DNA of 64,000 nt from Fodinisporobacter ferrooxydans (GCF_022818495.1 NZ_CP089291.1:4543501-4607500), one strand, 5' to 3'. Shown: positions 8,294 to 17,834, counted from the stretch's first letter. Notes: generated by a model not told the origin, from the letters alone. Program-made: numbers and translations.

Positions 8294-8746
8294 ATGCAAG
8301 AAAAATTAAACCGTTTGCAAGAAATGTTTTCCCGCTTATCCGCCGCACAGCAGGATGATATAATAAACTTGCTGGAAACGTGGATAAAGCAACAACAAGT
8401 GATAAAGGAAGCTCCAACCAGACAACCGTCAATCGATTCTGGCCACACGTCCGCCCTTCAATACTATCATCACCCTTCCCTCGATCAACAGCGGCAATCT
8501 GTAAACATACTGCGGAACTATGTCCGTGACCATTTCCGGCCTATGATCGAGTTGGCGTACATTGCATTTCATCCCGACCTGGACAGCATCAGCACTGCAA
8601 AATCCCGTGCGGCTGTCGAGAACATGTTTGAATTGGAAGCGGCGTATGAATTGAAATCGATTTTGGAAACCCAGCCTGATTCTTCCATTATATCAAAACA
8701 ATTGATAGATACATTTCAGGAATCAAACAAAAAAAATTCTAAGTAA
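8294..8746 (+). CDS. Hypothetical protein with helical N terminus
   Basis: 150 residues from the ATG at 8294, chosen because AAAGGAG stands 8 nt before it; an upstream ATG at 8273 has no ribosome binding site. A TATAAT at 8235-8240 may be the -10 element. The protein is soluble and largely helical (QEKLNRLQEMFSRLSAAQQDDIINLLETWI; later RAAVENMFELEAAYELKSILE). No known domain is recognised. It is divergent from the HD hydrolase. A 24-bp tandem duplication covers its stop codon. Confidence 0.6.
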   Translation: MQEKLNRLQEMFSRLSAAQQDDIINLLETWIKQQQVIKEAPTRQPSIDSGHTSALQYYHHPSLDQQRQSVNILRNYVRDHFRPMIELAYIAFHPDLDSISTAKSRAAVENMFELEAAYELKSILETQPDSSIISKQLIDTFQESNKKNSK

Positions 8747-8782
8747 TTCTATTTCTTTAATTCTGAGTAATTCTATTTCTCT
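8735..8782 (+). repeat. Tandem duplication, 2 x 24 bp
   Basis: Two adjacent units beginning AATTCTAAGTAATTCTATTT and AATTCTGAGTAATTCTATTT differ at two positions. The first unit contains the stop codon of the preceding gene, so the duplication is recent enough to be readable but does not change the protein. Confidence 0.85.
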
Positions 8783-8842
8783 GCCGATGTGGTCGGGATG
8801 CAGACGATTTCAAGATATAAAGGAAGCCAAAGAAAATCAAAG

Positions 8843-8878
8843 AAAACCTTCCGTGCCGGATTGGAGCGGAAGGTTTTT
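8843..8878. terminator. Bidirectional rho-independent terminator
   Basis: AAAACCTTCCG, a 13-nt loop, and CGGAAGGTTTTT, placed between the convergent hypothetical gene (ends 8746) and the IscA-like gene (ends 8948). Confidence 0.9.
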
Positions 8879-8947
8879 CATTTGAATCGAAAAGTATATT
8901 CTTTTGTGCAATCGCAGGCGTATTGGATCTTTGCATTTACCCAACAA

Positions 8948-9298
8948 CTAGCTGCAAGCGCCCGGTTGTCCCGCATCATCTTTTGTATGGAAACTGGAGC
9001 CGCAACCGCATGTCGATACAGCGTTCGGATTATGGATTTTAAAACCCGTACCTGTGATATCGTCGACAAAATCTATTTCGGCACCCGACAAAAAAGGAGC
9101 ACTTTGCGGATCCAATACAACTTTTACACCATGCTGCTCTTCCAATATATCTTCGTCTTTTTTCATATCAAGAGCCATTCCATAGCTAAAACCGCTGCAG
9201 CCGCCGGATTTGATAAATACTCGCAACGCAAACGCTTCGTCTTTTTGCGCCAAAAGCTCTTTAACTTTCTCACTTGCAGCAGGAGTTAATGTGATCAT
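8948..9298 (-). CDS. erpA: HesB/IscA-type iron-sulfur cluster insertion protein
   Basis: 116 residues with the three conserved cysteines of A-type carriers: C34 in SGGCSG and C97/C99 in STCGCGSSF, with normal family length. A-type proteins accept a cluster from the assembly scaffold and pass it to apo-enzymes in the cytosol. It is preceded by a fair ribosome binding site and lies downstream of bcp in the same direction (85-nt gap). ErpA is the usual name in this group; IscA or SufA cannot be told apart by sequence alone. Confidence 0.85.
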   Translation of the reverse strand: MITLTPAASEKVKELLAQKDEAFALRVFIKSGGCSGFSYGMALDMKKDEDILEEQHGVKVVLDPQSAPFLSGAEIDFVDDITGTGFKIHNPNAVSTCGCGSSFHTKDDAGQPGACS

Positions 9299-9383
9299 GG
9301 TTCAAACGCCCCTTCCCAGTGTAGCATGATCGTATCAAATATCCGATCTGCTTCTATCATATCACAAAATCCGGAAACTCACT

Positions 9384-9866
9384 TCAATGTCTTTCGGTAC
9401 CGATTGTTTCCTTTATCAATTGTAAAGCCTCTTCCACATGCCCGTTTACGCGCACCTTTCTCCACTGCTGAATCAGCTTTCCATCCTCATCGATAAGAAA
9501 TGTGGATCGTTCTATGCCCATATATTCTTTTCCGTAGTTCTTTTTCAACTTCCAAACCTCATACAATTCTGAAACCTTATGATCCTCATCGGAAAGAAGC
9601 AAAAACGGCAAGTCGTATTTTTCTATAAATTTTTTATGCCGTTCCAAGGGATCTGGACTAATTCCTAGAATTACCGCATTTAGTTCCTTGAAATCTGTGT
9701 GGAAATCGCGGAAATCACACGCCTCCGTAGTACATCCAGGAGTCATATCTTTTGGATAAAAGTAAAGTATAACATACTTCCCCATGAAATCAGTCAATTG
9801 AACTTTTTCACCATTACTTCCAGGGAGCTCAAAATTGGGCACTGCTTGTCCCGCTTCTAACATCAT
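9384..9866 (-). CDS. bcp: Thiol peroxidase of the Bcp (peroxiredoxin Q) type
   Basis: 160 residues from the tandem ATGs at 9866, with GGAGG 8 nt upstream; the longer frame has no support. The peroxidatic cysteine C45 in TPGCTTEACDF is followed five residues later by the resolving C50, the atypical 2-Cys layout of Bcp. PKDMTPGC and the later GIERSTFLID match the family. It reduces organic and hydrogen peroxides using thioredoxin in the cytosol. Confidence 0.9.
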   Translation of the reverse strand: MMLEAGQAVPNFELPGSNGEKVQLTDFMGKYVILYFYPKDMTPGCTTEACDFRDFHTDFKELNAVILGISPDPLERHKKFIEKYDLPFLLLSDEDHKVSELYEVWKLKKNYGKEYMGIERSTFLIDEDGKLIQQWRKVRVNGHVEEALQLIKETIGTERH

Positions 9867-10009
9867 TTGAGAAACCTCCAGTAAGTCTCCAATAAGTCGA
9901 TTGTCACAATACTGCGCCTCCGCAACGTATAGAACCGATGCCTGGCATGTATGTATAAGGAAATACCGAAACGATCCATTTGTATAGTATAACAAAACCT
10001 GCGTGAATG

Positions 10010-12298
10010 TTAACCCACTGTCGATTCGATTGACTCATTCTTGTGAGATTCTGTTCCTTCATTTGCATCAATCTCAGTTGCAAACATTCCAGCCGCCGCG
10101 AACAGCAGAATCGTTGCTGCTGCCAGAACCCCTGAGTCATTGCAAAGAAAAGCGGCTGCCGTACAGCCGAAAATCGCCTGAAATCCTTGATATAAAACCT
10201 TTGAACTGCGTTTCTTTTGCATGGTCAGCCAAATCGCCACAATGCCGGCTGTAATCATAAGCAAACTTCCCCACATGGAAACTTGCAATAAATGAAAATT
10301 CAAAAGTACCTTTCGATATAAAATCGCCAAAAAATTTTTCAAATTCCCATGCAACAACAGCTTCCCGGCCTGGCCGATATGTGTGAGTTGATCTACAGGA
10401 GCCAAAAGGTGGATGGCAAATAGGATACACAGACCAATGCTTGTGATCCCGAGACTTGCAACGAGAAAACTTTTCCAAAATGTTTTGCCGCGCCACATGA
10501 GGAATAAAGTCGAAAAACCGACGATTGCAGCGATCGCGCCGCCAGCGTTTGTGCCATATTGAGGTGCTGCCAATAAATACGTGATCAATCCCCCACCGCC
10601 GATTTCCAGTACATATAGGAACCTTGCCGTTTGGGACTGGATTTGCTTTTCCAACGTTCCCGCGAAACGATAGCGCAGCAAAACAAATGCAAGCAAAGCG
10701 GCTCCGAGACAAACTCCCATGTATTCATTGCCAATCCCATAATATCTCGCACCCGTGATCAGATCATAGCCGAGCAGCGATTGCTTCATCCAAAAAGCCC
10801 TTCGCAGCATATCGAAAACCACAAACCCACCTGTCAATATTCCAATCCCGATCATCCGATCTGTCTCTTTTTCAAAAAAACCGAACAAACCTAAAAAAAG
10901 AAAACTCAGACAAAAAATATCGAGGACATAATACGAACTGGAATGTGGCTGCAAAACAGGTGCAACCAACAAGACAAGGGGCAGTATGACAACCCATTCC
11001 AAAAGCTGGCGAAATTTCCGGATCCACGCTCGCTTCCACAGATAAATGAAAAATAAGACGATCAGAGTGTATGTAGCAACGTGTACATATACAGACAAGA
11101 GTTGCGGACGGAACTTATGAATAAATGTCAAATCATCCCCATACTGTTTTAACCATGCAATCCGTTTTTCTCCAATCGAATCTGCTTGCACTTGCCTGAT
11201 CTTATGACCGAGAGTTGCCGGATCATTTTGCCCGGCTTGACTTACCTGATCGAGAATGGATGGGGCGAGATCAAAATTGCTGACGAGACCGGCACGATGT
11301 GTCGTTGCGGACGTTACTACATTCTGCGGCAGAAATCCTTCCCCGTTCATAATAACGGGTACAAGTCCCGGCTCTTCTCCCGTGCCTGGATTATGCAAAG
11401 GTGCGAGTGCCGTCACCAGAATCGTGCCATACTGTTGACGCGTTGCCAAAAGCCTCCCGATCCATTGATCTGCTTCCTGCAAGATCTGTCTCCGCATGGC
11501 AACCGCCTGTTCCGGACGTATCGTTTGCATCGTATGATCCAGTCGGTTCAAATCCCCCCACTGCACCAAAATCACATGATTCTTTTGGGCGTGCGTCTGA
11601 AAGGACGTCCATAAGGCATGGCCATTTATTTTTATACCGTACGGGCGTGATACATCTTTTTCCAGGAGATCTGTTGAAACATCCCCTTCATCGACCCGAC
11701 CTGTGGAATCCATTAAAAACAATGGGCCAGGCCGATTTGCGGTCTCGCCAAAATCTGCATTTCCGATAACGGCCGTTTGATATCCCAGATGATGCAAGGC
11801 ATCTCCCAACATCCCAATATGAGAGCCCCATTGCCTTGTTTTATTCATTCCTAGGATTTCTGCAATACTGGGCACCACAATGCCATCCTTATACACACTG
11901 CCTGTCCAACGAGAGAACAAGTCTCCAAATGATACAGGTGTCCACTCACCAGGCAGTTGGATAGACTCGTTTGGCGCACCCGTCCACCCAGACAATGCCG
12001 GCGTATTCATTTTGGTGGAGGACCCGGTGGATGCATAACAATTGGTTTCTGTTTGTGCGCCGCCTGTATGGATATTCGTGAATCCAACAGCCGCGGAATT
12101 CAACATGCGATGTAAATTTGGCATTGTTTGTGTTGTTATATCTTCATAACGCAGCCCATCCAATGATACGATGACAAAAGGCAAAGATGTGCGGCTGGAT
12201 TTGTTCGATTGTGCTTGTGCCGGACCGGCAACAAAACCGGACAATACGAGCCATACGGACAATATGCTACAAATGTGTCGGAATCGCATCCGGACCAC
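10010..12298 (-). CDS. Alkaline phosphatase-superfamily domain fused to a polytopic membrane domain
   Basis: 762 residues. A signal-anchor (about 5-30, ending in an AQA-like site) precedes an extracytoplasmic domain of about 370 residues with VSLDGLRYED, a sulfatase/phosphatase-superfamily nucleophile region, and later NADF and LDHTMQ elements. The C-terminal half (about 395-740) has about ten hydrophobic segments. It resembles exported enzymes that act on cell-envelope polymers while anchored in the membrane, but the substrate is unknown. The start overlaps the end of the upstream GT4 gene by 32 nt, so the two are a translationally coupled envelope pair. Confidence 0.7.
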   Translation of the reverse strand: MVRMRFRHICSILSVWLVLSGFVAGPAQAQSNKSSRTSLPFVIVSLDGLRYEDITTQTMPNLHRMLNSAAVGFTNIHTGGAQTETNCYASTGSSTKMNTPALSGWTGAPNESIQLPGEWTPVSFGDLFSRWTGSVYKDGIVVPSIAEILGMNKTRQWGSHIGMLGDALHHLGYQTAVIGNADFGETANRPGPLFLMDSTGRVDEGDVSTDLLEKDVSRPYGIKINGHALWTSFQTHAQKNHVILVQWGDLNRLDHTMQTIRPEQAVAMRRQILQEADQWIGRLLATRQQYGTILVTALAPLHNPGTGEEPGLVPVIMNGEGFLPQNVVTSATTHRAGLVSNFDLAPSILDQVSQAGQNDPATLGHKIRQVQADSIGEKRIAWLKQYGDDLTFIHKFRPQLLSVYVHVATYTLIVLFFIYLWKRAWIRKFRQLLEWVVILPLVLLVAPVLQPHSSSYYVLDIFCLSFLFLGLFGFFEKETDRMIGIGILTGGFVVFDMLRRAFWMKQSLLGYDLITGARYYGIGNEYMGVCLGAALLAFVLLRYRFAGTLEKQIQSQTARFLYVLEIGGGGLITYLLAAPQYGTNAGGAIAAIVGFSTLFLMWRGKTFWKSFLVASLGITSIGLCILFAIHLLAPVDQLTHIGQAGKLLLHGNLKNFLAILYRKVLLNFHLLQVSMWGSLLMITAGIVAIWLTMQKKRSSKVLYQGFQAIFGCTAAAFLCNDSGVLAAATILLFAAAGMFATEIDANEGTESHKNESIESTVG

Positions 12299-13439
12299 TC
12301 AACTCCATCTGTGCTGCAGGATGTTTTGGATAACTGCTATACATTTGCAGCCATTGTTCCAGCATGATTTGCTGGCTAAAATGCTCTTGCATCCGTTCAT
12401 GACCGGATTGTCCCAACTCGCTTCGATACCAGGAATCCCGATATAAATCAAATATCCGCTGCACAATCTCATCTGCTCTCTCAGGATATACGAAAACTCC
12501 TGATACCTGATTTTCAATGATTTCCTGCAGACCTCCTACCTTGCTTGCAATCACCGGTACTTTTGCCCGCATCGCTTCCAGTACAGTCATGCCAAACCCC
12601 TCTCTTCTGGAAGGCTGCACATAGACGTCAAAGCCTTTCATCAATTGATCGGCATCTTTCAGGTATCCAAGCCAGCGAATATTGAAAATTTGCAAGCGCT
12701 TTGCCAGTGATTGGAGACGCTTCATTTCCGGTCCATCGCCAATTACGACCAAGTACGCGCAAGGGATGCGCCTTTCGATTTCTGCCATAGCCGATACGAG
12801 CACATCGATTCCTTTGTCGGAATTCAATCTGGCAATTGTGCCAATGACAAACGCATCTTGCGGCAATTGAAAGATCCTTCGGGAAATTCGGCGATCCACA
12901 TACAGTTGATCTGTCGGGATTCCGTTTTGAATGACTTGTACCGTTAAATTTCGGCAAAAGGCTGCATTCGACTCCACAAAATGCTTTTTTAACTCTTCTG
13001 ATACAGTGACAAACTGTCCGATTTGATTCAGATCAAGAAATCCAAAGGCATGTGCCAAACGCCACCAAGCCAATTGTTTTTTGGAGAGAAAATTATGAAT
13101 CGTACAAATGGATTTCGGTTGATACAATAAATCTTTCAGCAGCTTTGAACCAATATGCAGCGCCTTATATCCATGAAAATGGATCACATCGAATTCCTGC
13201 ATGCGCAAGAGATGTGCAAGTTGTTGTTGTGCTTTGAAATCGGCATAGGGTGAGAGTCCGTCCGCAATTGACAGTTGAAACACATCTGCCGCTGATTCCA
13301 ATAACGATGTTGGCGCGAAAGCAACCGGACAGGCCAGATAATGTCGAAATCCGCTTGTCCCGGTTCCTGTCACCAACATTTGAACATGGTTAGCCATCCC
13401 GCCTCGGGCGGCTCGTAACACATGTAAAATTCGTTTCAT
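12267..13439 (-). CDS. Glycosyltransferase family 4
   Basis: 390 residues from the ATG at 13439, with GGAGG and a 7-nt spacer. Typical GT-B features are present: MKRILHVLRAARGGMANHV at the start, HFHGYKA, IARLNSDKGIDVLV, and the donor-binding segment PSRREGFGMTVLEAMRAKVPVIAS. It transfers a nucleotide-activated sugar to an envelope glycan or lipid on the cytoplasmic side. Overlap with the phosphatase-membrane gene downstream suggests they act on the same polymer. Confidence 0.88.
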   Translation of the reverse strand: MKRILHVLRAARGGMANHVQMLVTGTGTSGFRHYLACPVAFAPTSLLESAADVFQLSIADGLSPYADFKAQQQLAHLLRMQEFDVIHFHGYKALHIGSKLLKDLLYQPKSICTIHNFLSKKQLAWWRLAHAFGFLDLNQIGQFVTVSEELKKHFVESNAAFCRNLTVQVIQNGIPTDQLYVDRRISRRIFQLPQDAFVIGTIARLNSDKGIDVLVSAMAEIERRIPCAYLVVIGDGPEMKRLQSLAKRLQIFNIRWLGYLKDADQLMKGFDVYVQPSRREGFGMTVLEAMRAKVPVIASKVGGLQEIIENQVSGVFVYPERADEIVQRIFDLYRDSWYRSELGQSGHERMQEHFSQQIMLEQWLQMYSSYPKHPAAQMELSGPDAIPTHL

Positions 13440-13533
13440 GCCGGTTCCTCCACAGAAATTGAATGTATTTCTATCATTCCCATGGTTCCCCTTACACAAA
13501 AATCCATTCCTGTAAAACAGGACACAACAAAAT

Positions 13534-13566
13534 AAACCCGTACCACATGGATCGTGTAACGGGTTT
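13534..13566. terminator. Rho-independent terminator between speA and the GT4 gene
   Basis: AAACCCGT, then complementary CCAC/GTG, a short loop, and ACGGGTTTT. It sits about 80 nt past the speA stop and upstream of the GT4 gene, separating the two leftward transcripts. Confidence 0.75.
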
Positions 13567-13645
13567 TGAAGCTTGCATTCTTTTTTGGAAATCCCGGCGC
13601 GTCAAGCCTGTTTCAGACAGTTGCTGCACGTTGTTGTTGGCGTTG

Positions 13646-15103
13646 TTATTTGACAACCACTTTTACAAATTCAATGTCCGGATCATCCGGTCCTTGAACC
13701 GGCAACCCGGCATCCAGATGTTCCCGTATATAATCGACAGCGTCTTGTGTGACAATTTCGCCCGGCTGCAAAACAGGAATTCCCGGCGGATACACGTGTA
13801 TGAATTCGGCAATCGTGCGGCCGACCGCCTGTTCCAGGCGCACGACTTCCGTTACCGAATAGAACGCTTCCCGCGGCAGCATAGCCAAAAGGGGCATGGT
13901 CGGAATTTTGACATCCACATGATGCGTGCCTGTATGATCGCGGAACGTTTGCGCCAACTGTTGCAACCCGTGCAGCAGCGCTTGTACCGTATCTTCCGTA
14001 TCGCCGACAGAGACAATGCACAATATATTATATAAATCGCTCATCTCGACTTCGATATTATATTGTTCCCGCAGCAGCTTTTCTACCTCATAACCGGTAA
14101 CTCCCAAGTCTTTCACAGTGATCGTCAATTTGGTGGGATCAAGTGCAAAAGTGGCGGAAGAATGCAGAATCTCCTCGCCAAAGCAATACAGGCCGGGAAT
14201 TTGGTTGATCTCTTCCCGCGCCCATTTCGCGAGGCGAATCGCTTCTGCAATCATCCCTCGACCGTTGGTAGCCAATGCCTTTCGCGCCACATCCAAAGAC
14301 GCCAACAAGAGATAGGAAGTCGACGTCGTTGTCAGCATGCTTAATACGGATTGCACGTGCGCCGGGTTGACAAAGCCTTCCCGAACGTTTAAAACAGAAC
14401 TCTGCGTCATCGATCCGCCAAGTTTATGGACGCTCGTAGCAGCCATATCAGCTCCGGCCTGCATGGCAGAAACAGCCAGATCCTCATGAAAATGGATGTG
14501 CACACCATGCGCTTCATCCACAAGTACAGGAATCTTGTGTCGATGCGCCACTTCTACAATTCCTTGCAGATCGGCAGAAACGCCAAAATAGGTAGGGTTG
14601 ATCACCAAGACGGCTTTTGCATCCGGATGCCACTCCAGCATTTGCCTGACCATTTCGACACTGACGCCGTGAGCGATGCCGATGTTCGGATCGACTTCCG
14701 GATGAATAAATACCGGGTGAGCGCCAGACAAAATAATAGCCGTTAAAACGGATTTATGAACATTGCGGGGGACGATGATTTTATCGCCAGGGCCGCATAC
14801 AGACATGACCATTGTCATAATGGCGCCGCTTGTACCTTGGACAGAAAAAAACGTATGATCCGCTCCAAAAGCCAATGCCGCCAGATCTTGCGCTTCTTTG
14901 ATAATGCCTTTGGGACTATGCAAATCATCTAATGGTGCAATATTTATCAAATCGATCGCAAAAGCGTTCGGTCCTATGTAATCGCGAAATTCTTGAGCCA
15001 TTCCCGAACCTTTCTTATGTCCGGGAATATGAAATTGAATCGGTTCCCGTTTGGCATGCTCCACGAGAGCCGAAAATAATGGGGTGCGTGTTTGATCGGG
15101 CAT
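13646..15103 (-). CDS. speA: Arginine/lysine/ornithine decarboxylase family enzyme, SpeA-like
   Basis: 485 residues, the length of the short Bacillus SpeA-type fold-I decarboxylases. PLP-binding signatures are DEAHGVH at 196-202 and SVHKLGG with K227 as the likely Schiff-base lysine. FHIPGHKKG opens the protein and ...YPPGIPVLQPGE marks the C-terminal domain. The enzyme probably decarboxylates arginine to agmatine for polyamine synthesis, though lysine or ornithine cannot be excluded. It appears monocistronic and ends at the terminator at 13534-13566. Confidence 0.85.
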   Translation of the reverse strand: MPDQTRTPLFSALVEHAKREPIQFHIPGHKKGSGMAQEFRDYIGPNAFAIDLINIAPLDDLHSPKGIIKEAQDLAALAFGADHTFFSVQGTSGAIMTMVMSVCGPGDKIIVPRNVHKSVLTAIILSGAHPVFIHPEVDPNIGIAHGVSVEMVRQMLEWHPDAKAVLVINPTYFGVSADLQGIVEVAHRHKIPVLVDEAHGVHIHFHEDLAVSAMQAGADMAATSVHKLGGSMTQSSVLNVREGFVNPAHVQSVLSMLTTTSTSYLLLASLDVARKALATNGRGMIAEAIRLAKWAREEINQIPGLYCFGEEILHSSATFALDPTKLTITVKDLGVTGYEVEKLLREQYNIEVEMSDLYNILCIVSVGDTEDTVQALLHGLQQLAQTFRDHTGTHHVDVKIPTMPLLAMLPREAFYSVTEVVRLEQAVGRTIAEFIHVYPPGIPVLQPGEIVTQDAVDYIREHLDAGLPVQGPDDPDIEFVKVVVK

Positions 15104-15288
15104 TCGGCATTACTCCTTCACTTGAATAACAAGATACCATTATAACAGAAAGATGTATATTTATGTAGAGTATCTATGACGTCCTATGGCCGAGTATCCA
15201 TGCCGTTGCCGAAATCCGAAGGCAAGCGCACCCCAAAATCTGAAACAAGCACACCCATTGAGAATGTGTGGAAAGCAATTTTTTTCCT

Positions 15289-15750
15289 TTACTCGCCCAG
15301 TACTTCTTTCAATTCCGGGCTGGCATGCTCCCACAACGGCGGGCGAAAGGTTTGCAAAAATTGCAGCAAACGCTGCTTTTCCTCTTTTGTGAGCGATTGT
15401 ATATCCACTTTCCCTTTCACGGCAGCATCCATCTGATTCACATGCTTGGCGAGATCCTTAAATCCGGTCTTTGTCTCATCGTCAATGCGCATCTCGCAAC
15501 TGGTCAGACCCGCATATCCTTTGGCATCTCCCGTACCTCGCAGCGTGATCCAAACCAGACAAACCCTGCGTCCGTTTGGCGCGTCCTCTTCCTTTCCGGA
15601 AAAAGAAATTCCCTTTTCCACGCGGCTTTTCCCGTGAATCGCACCGTTATCAATAAACACTTCTTCACCATCGATGATCAAGGAAGACAATGTCGGCAAA
15701 TGATCCGGTGCCGCATGTTTGTTGCGTCCGGTAAGATTTAACATTTCCAT
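15289..15750 (-). CDS. ywhD: YwhD family protein
   Basis: 153 residues from the ATG at 15750, where AGGTGA has a 7-nt spacer; the 16-codon longer frame has no ribosome binding site. The conserved YwhD pattern is seen: FIDNGAIHGKSRVEKGI, LVWITL, YAGLTSCEM and KHVNQMD, with LWEHASPELKE near the end. The family is cytosolic and of unknown function in Bacillales. It is divergent from the SpoIID-like gene. Confidence 0.8.
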   Translation of the reverse strand: MEMLNLTGRNKHAAPDHLPTLSSLIIDGEEVFIDNGAIHGKSRVEKGISFSGKEEDAPNGRRVCLVWITLRGTGDAKGYAGLTSCEMRIDDETKTGFKDLAKHVNQMDAAVKGKVDIQSLTKEEKQRLLQFLQTFRPPLWEHASPELKEVLGE

Positions 15751-15904
15751 ACCACATTCACCTGCCCGTTTCGGTTTCTTCATTTTATGTGTTCTCATTG
15801 TATCATTTTCATTTGCATTTTGTCATATTGTCCCATGCATGAAGCAGATACTTCCTTGGAAATCTAATTTCGTAACTATCAGTTATCGCTTTTGGAGGTG
15901 CAAT

Positions 15905-16534
15905 ATGAAACGTTTGTTTGCCCTGATTCTTATTTTGTCTTTGCTTCTCCCGGTCACGTATATGCAAAAAGCAGAAGCACAAAGAGACCCGATAGGAAAA
16001 ACTCCCTATCCGACGACAATTCGAATCGCTGTAAGGGAAAATAATATCAGCGGAACACCGGATCCACGCGGGCGGATCATCTACGTAATGAATGTAAACT
16101 TTGAGCAATACATTCGCGATGTATTGCCGAATGAATGGATGCCGTCATGGAAGCAGGAATCCCTGAAAGCAGGGGCGCTGGCAGTTAAGATGTTTGCCTG
16201 GTATCACCATTTGCATCCTGTCAAAATCAGCGGGTATACGTTTGATGTGGATAATACCGTAAACTTTCAAGTATACAGGGAAAACACTCATCAGCCGGAT
16301 ACCGATGCAGCATTTGCCGCCGTTCACTCATTGGCTTACGTAGAAAAAAATGGGGATATATTCGAATTGAATTACCGGGCCGGCTATCAAGACAATCCGA
16401 ACTGGCAGTATCGCAATGCACAAAAAATGGCCCAGTGGGGAAGCCAATATTGGGCAGAGCATGGCAAAACGTATTTGCAGATTTTACAGTTTTATTATGA
16501 AGGTCGGCAGCTTGTCCGCATTCCAGGCAGATAA
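15905..16534 (+). CDS. Exported SpoIID/LytB domain protein
   Basis: 209 residues from the ATG at 15905 behind TGGAGGTG. An N-terminal signal peptide (MKRLFALILILSLLLPVTYM) ends near an AEA cleavage site. The domain has the SpoIID core, VNFEQYIRDVLPNEWMPSW followed by ESLKAGALAVKMFAWY; SpoIID hydrolyses denuded glycan strands of peptidoglycan in sporulation. The protein is much shorter than SpoIID and probably acts at the cell surface or in the intermembrane space. It is followed after 27 nt by another exported protein gene, likely the same operon. Confidence 0.75.
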   Translation: MKRLFALILILSLLLPVTYMQKAEAQRDPIGKTPYPTTIRIAVRENNISGTPDPRGRIIYVMNVNFEQYIRDVLPNEWMPSWKQESLKAGALAVKMFAWYHHLHPVKISGYTFDVDNTVNFQVYRENTHQPDTDAAFAAVHSLAYVEKNGDIFELNYRAGYQDNPNWQYRNAQKMAQWGSQYWAEHGKTYLQILQFYYEGRQLVRIPGR

Positions 16535-16561
16535 CGATCGATTCGGAGGTGAGGAAAACTC

Positions 16562-17239
16562 ATGAGAAACACGATAAAAAAACGATTCAAAAAAAGAATT
16601 TTCGCAGGCACATGTCTGACACTTGGCTTGCTGGCATTGGCAAACCCGTCTTTTGCTGAAGTAAGCCCTGCGTCTTCAACTGTCAACACGGCACCCCAGG
16701 CAGTTCCGAATCCGAAGGTGCAACCGCAGCAGCAGCCAAAGCAGGTACAGCCGCCCCAAAACCAAGTCACGCCGCCACCGGCGCAACAAGGGAATCCGAA
16801 TGCGGCCAAATTCGAAAAAACCGCCAAACTGAAAGTAACGGTCATTGACGGACGAACCCGGCAGCCATTGCCAAACGCGGAAATTGTACTGACAGAAACC
16901 GAACAGCGTTTTAAAACAGATGCAAAAGGGGAAACCAACTGGATCGACGCGCCCATTATCCGCGATGAGCGATTTCGTCCAATGGTTGCACAGCTCCATG
17001 GGCAATTGACATTGATCGCCTATAAAAATGGATACAGAGATACGATTTACTTTAATGTCCGTGTCCATGACGGCGTAGAATCCCGTGTCACGATGTGGAT
17101 GTACCAGATCGCACCGGGGGAAGACCGCCGGATTGAGCCTTTGGCATATGAAACTCCATATCATCACTTATGGCTTGTCCAGTTGGCCGACAAATTCCGC
17201 AGCTCTACACAACCGGGTGAAGGACCAGAGCGGCCATAG
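16562..17239 (+). CDS. Exported protein with Pro/Gln-rich linker and Ig-like domain
   Basis: 225 residues. A signal peptide (about 1-33, ending SFAE) is followed by a Pro/Gln/Val-rich low-complexity stretch at about 45-80. A beta-rich domain comes next, with KLKVTVIDGRTRQPLPNAEIVLTE and TDAKGETNW, typical of carboxypeptidase-regulatory-like/Cna B-type folds. The domain has no catalytic residues of its own that I can see. GGAGGTGAGG precedes the ATG. It likely works with the SpoIID-like product 27 nt upstream, as a wall-associated or spore-envelope accessory factor. A GC-rich hairpin (17227-17246) overlaps its stop. Confidence 0.65.
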   Translation: MRNTIKKRFKKRIFAGTCLTLGLLALANPSFAEVSPASSTVNTAPQAVPNPKVQPQQQPKQVQPPQNQVTPPPAQQGNPNAAKFEKTAKLKVTVIDGRTRQPLPNAEIVLTETEQRFKTDAKGETNWIDAPIIRDERFRPMVAQLHGQLTLIAYKNGYRDTIYFNVRVHDGVESRVTMWMYQIAPGEDRRIEPLAYETPYHHLWLVQLADKFRSSTQPGEGPERP

Positions 17240-17270
17240 CCGCTCTGTCCCATTCATCCATTCTGCCCGA

Positions 17271-17810
17271 TTATTTTTGAAACGCCGGATCAGCGAAAGG
17301 ATGCGCCACCCATCCGGCCGGATCGATAAACAGACGGATCGCTACCACCTGTTTATCTTCCCGCAACGTAAAGAAATGGGGAGTATTTTCAGGTACGGAA
17401 ATGACATCGCCTGCTGTCAACTCCACGTCAAAATAGCCGATCTCTTCCGGTCCTTTGATAATGAAGATGCCATTGCCTGCTGCAATGGCCCGTACTTCAT
17501 CTTCCGTATGTGTATGCACTTGCTCAAATTTTTTTAAAAGCTCTTCCAGGTTGGGTGTTGCTTCCGACAATGTTACCATATCCCATTTTACATAGCCGCG
17601 ACGCTCTGCCAATGATTGGATCTCCGGTTCGAACACTGACAAGATTTCTGCCTGTTCTTCTGCGGACAATTGACATTTTTCGCGGAGGCGATCGGGAAGT
17701 TTTTCGATATCCCAATGCTCATATAAAACCCCAAGACTTCCTAAAAAATCACCGACACGTTCATTTCCTTCGATTCGTTCATTGGTATTGCGGATGCGAA
17801 TCGTTGCCAT
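17271..17810 (-). CDS. mtnD: Acireductone dioxygenase
   Basis: 179 residues of the cupin acireductone dioxygenase family. The metal ligands are H99 and H101 in HTHTEDE, E105 and H145 in ENTPHFF. It converts the acireductone of the methionine salvage pathway to formate and the 2-oxo acid precursor of methionine. It is the last gene of the leftward mtnW-X-B-D run, 24 nt after mtnB. Confidence 0.93.
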   Translation of the reverse strand: MATIRIRNTNERIEGNERVGDFLGSLGVLYEHWDIEKLPDRLREKCQLSAEEQAEILSVFEPEIQSLAERRGYVKWDMVTLSEATPNLEELLKKFEQVHTHTEDEVRAIAAGNGIFIIKGPEEIGYFDVELTAGDVISVPENTPHFFTLREDKQVVAIRLFIDPAGWVAHPFADPAFQK

Positions 17811-17834
17811 TGGTTCATACTCCTCTCAAAACAC

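Noticed and set aside
8194-8448. N-terminal extension of the HD hydrolase to 505 residues
   Set aside because: It would overlap the divergent gene at 8294 and is not family-like; GGAG before the ATG at 8193 decides the start.
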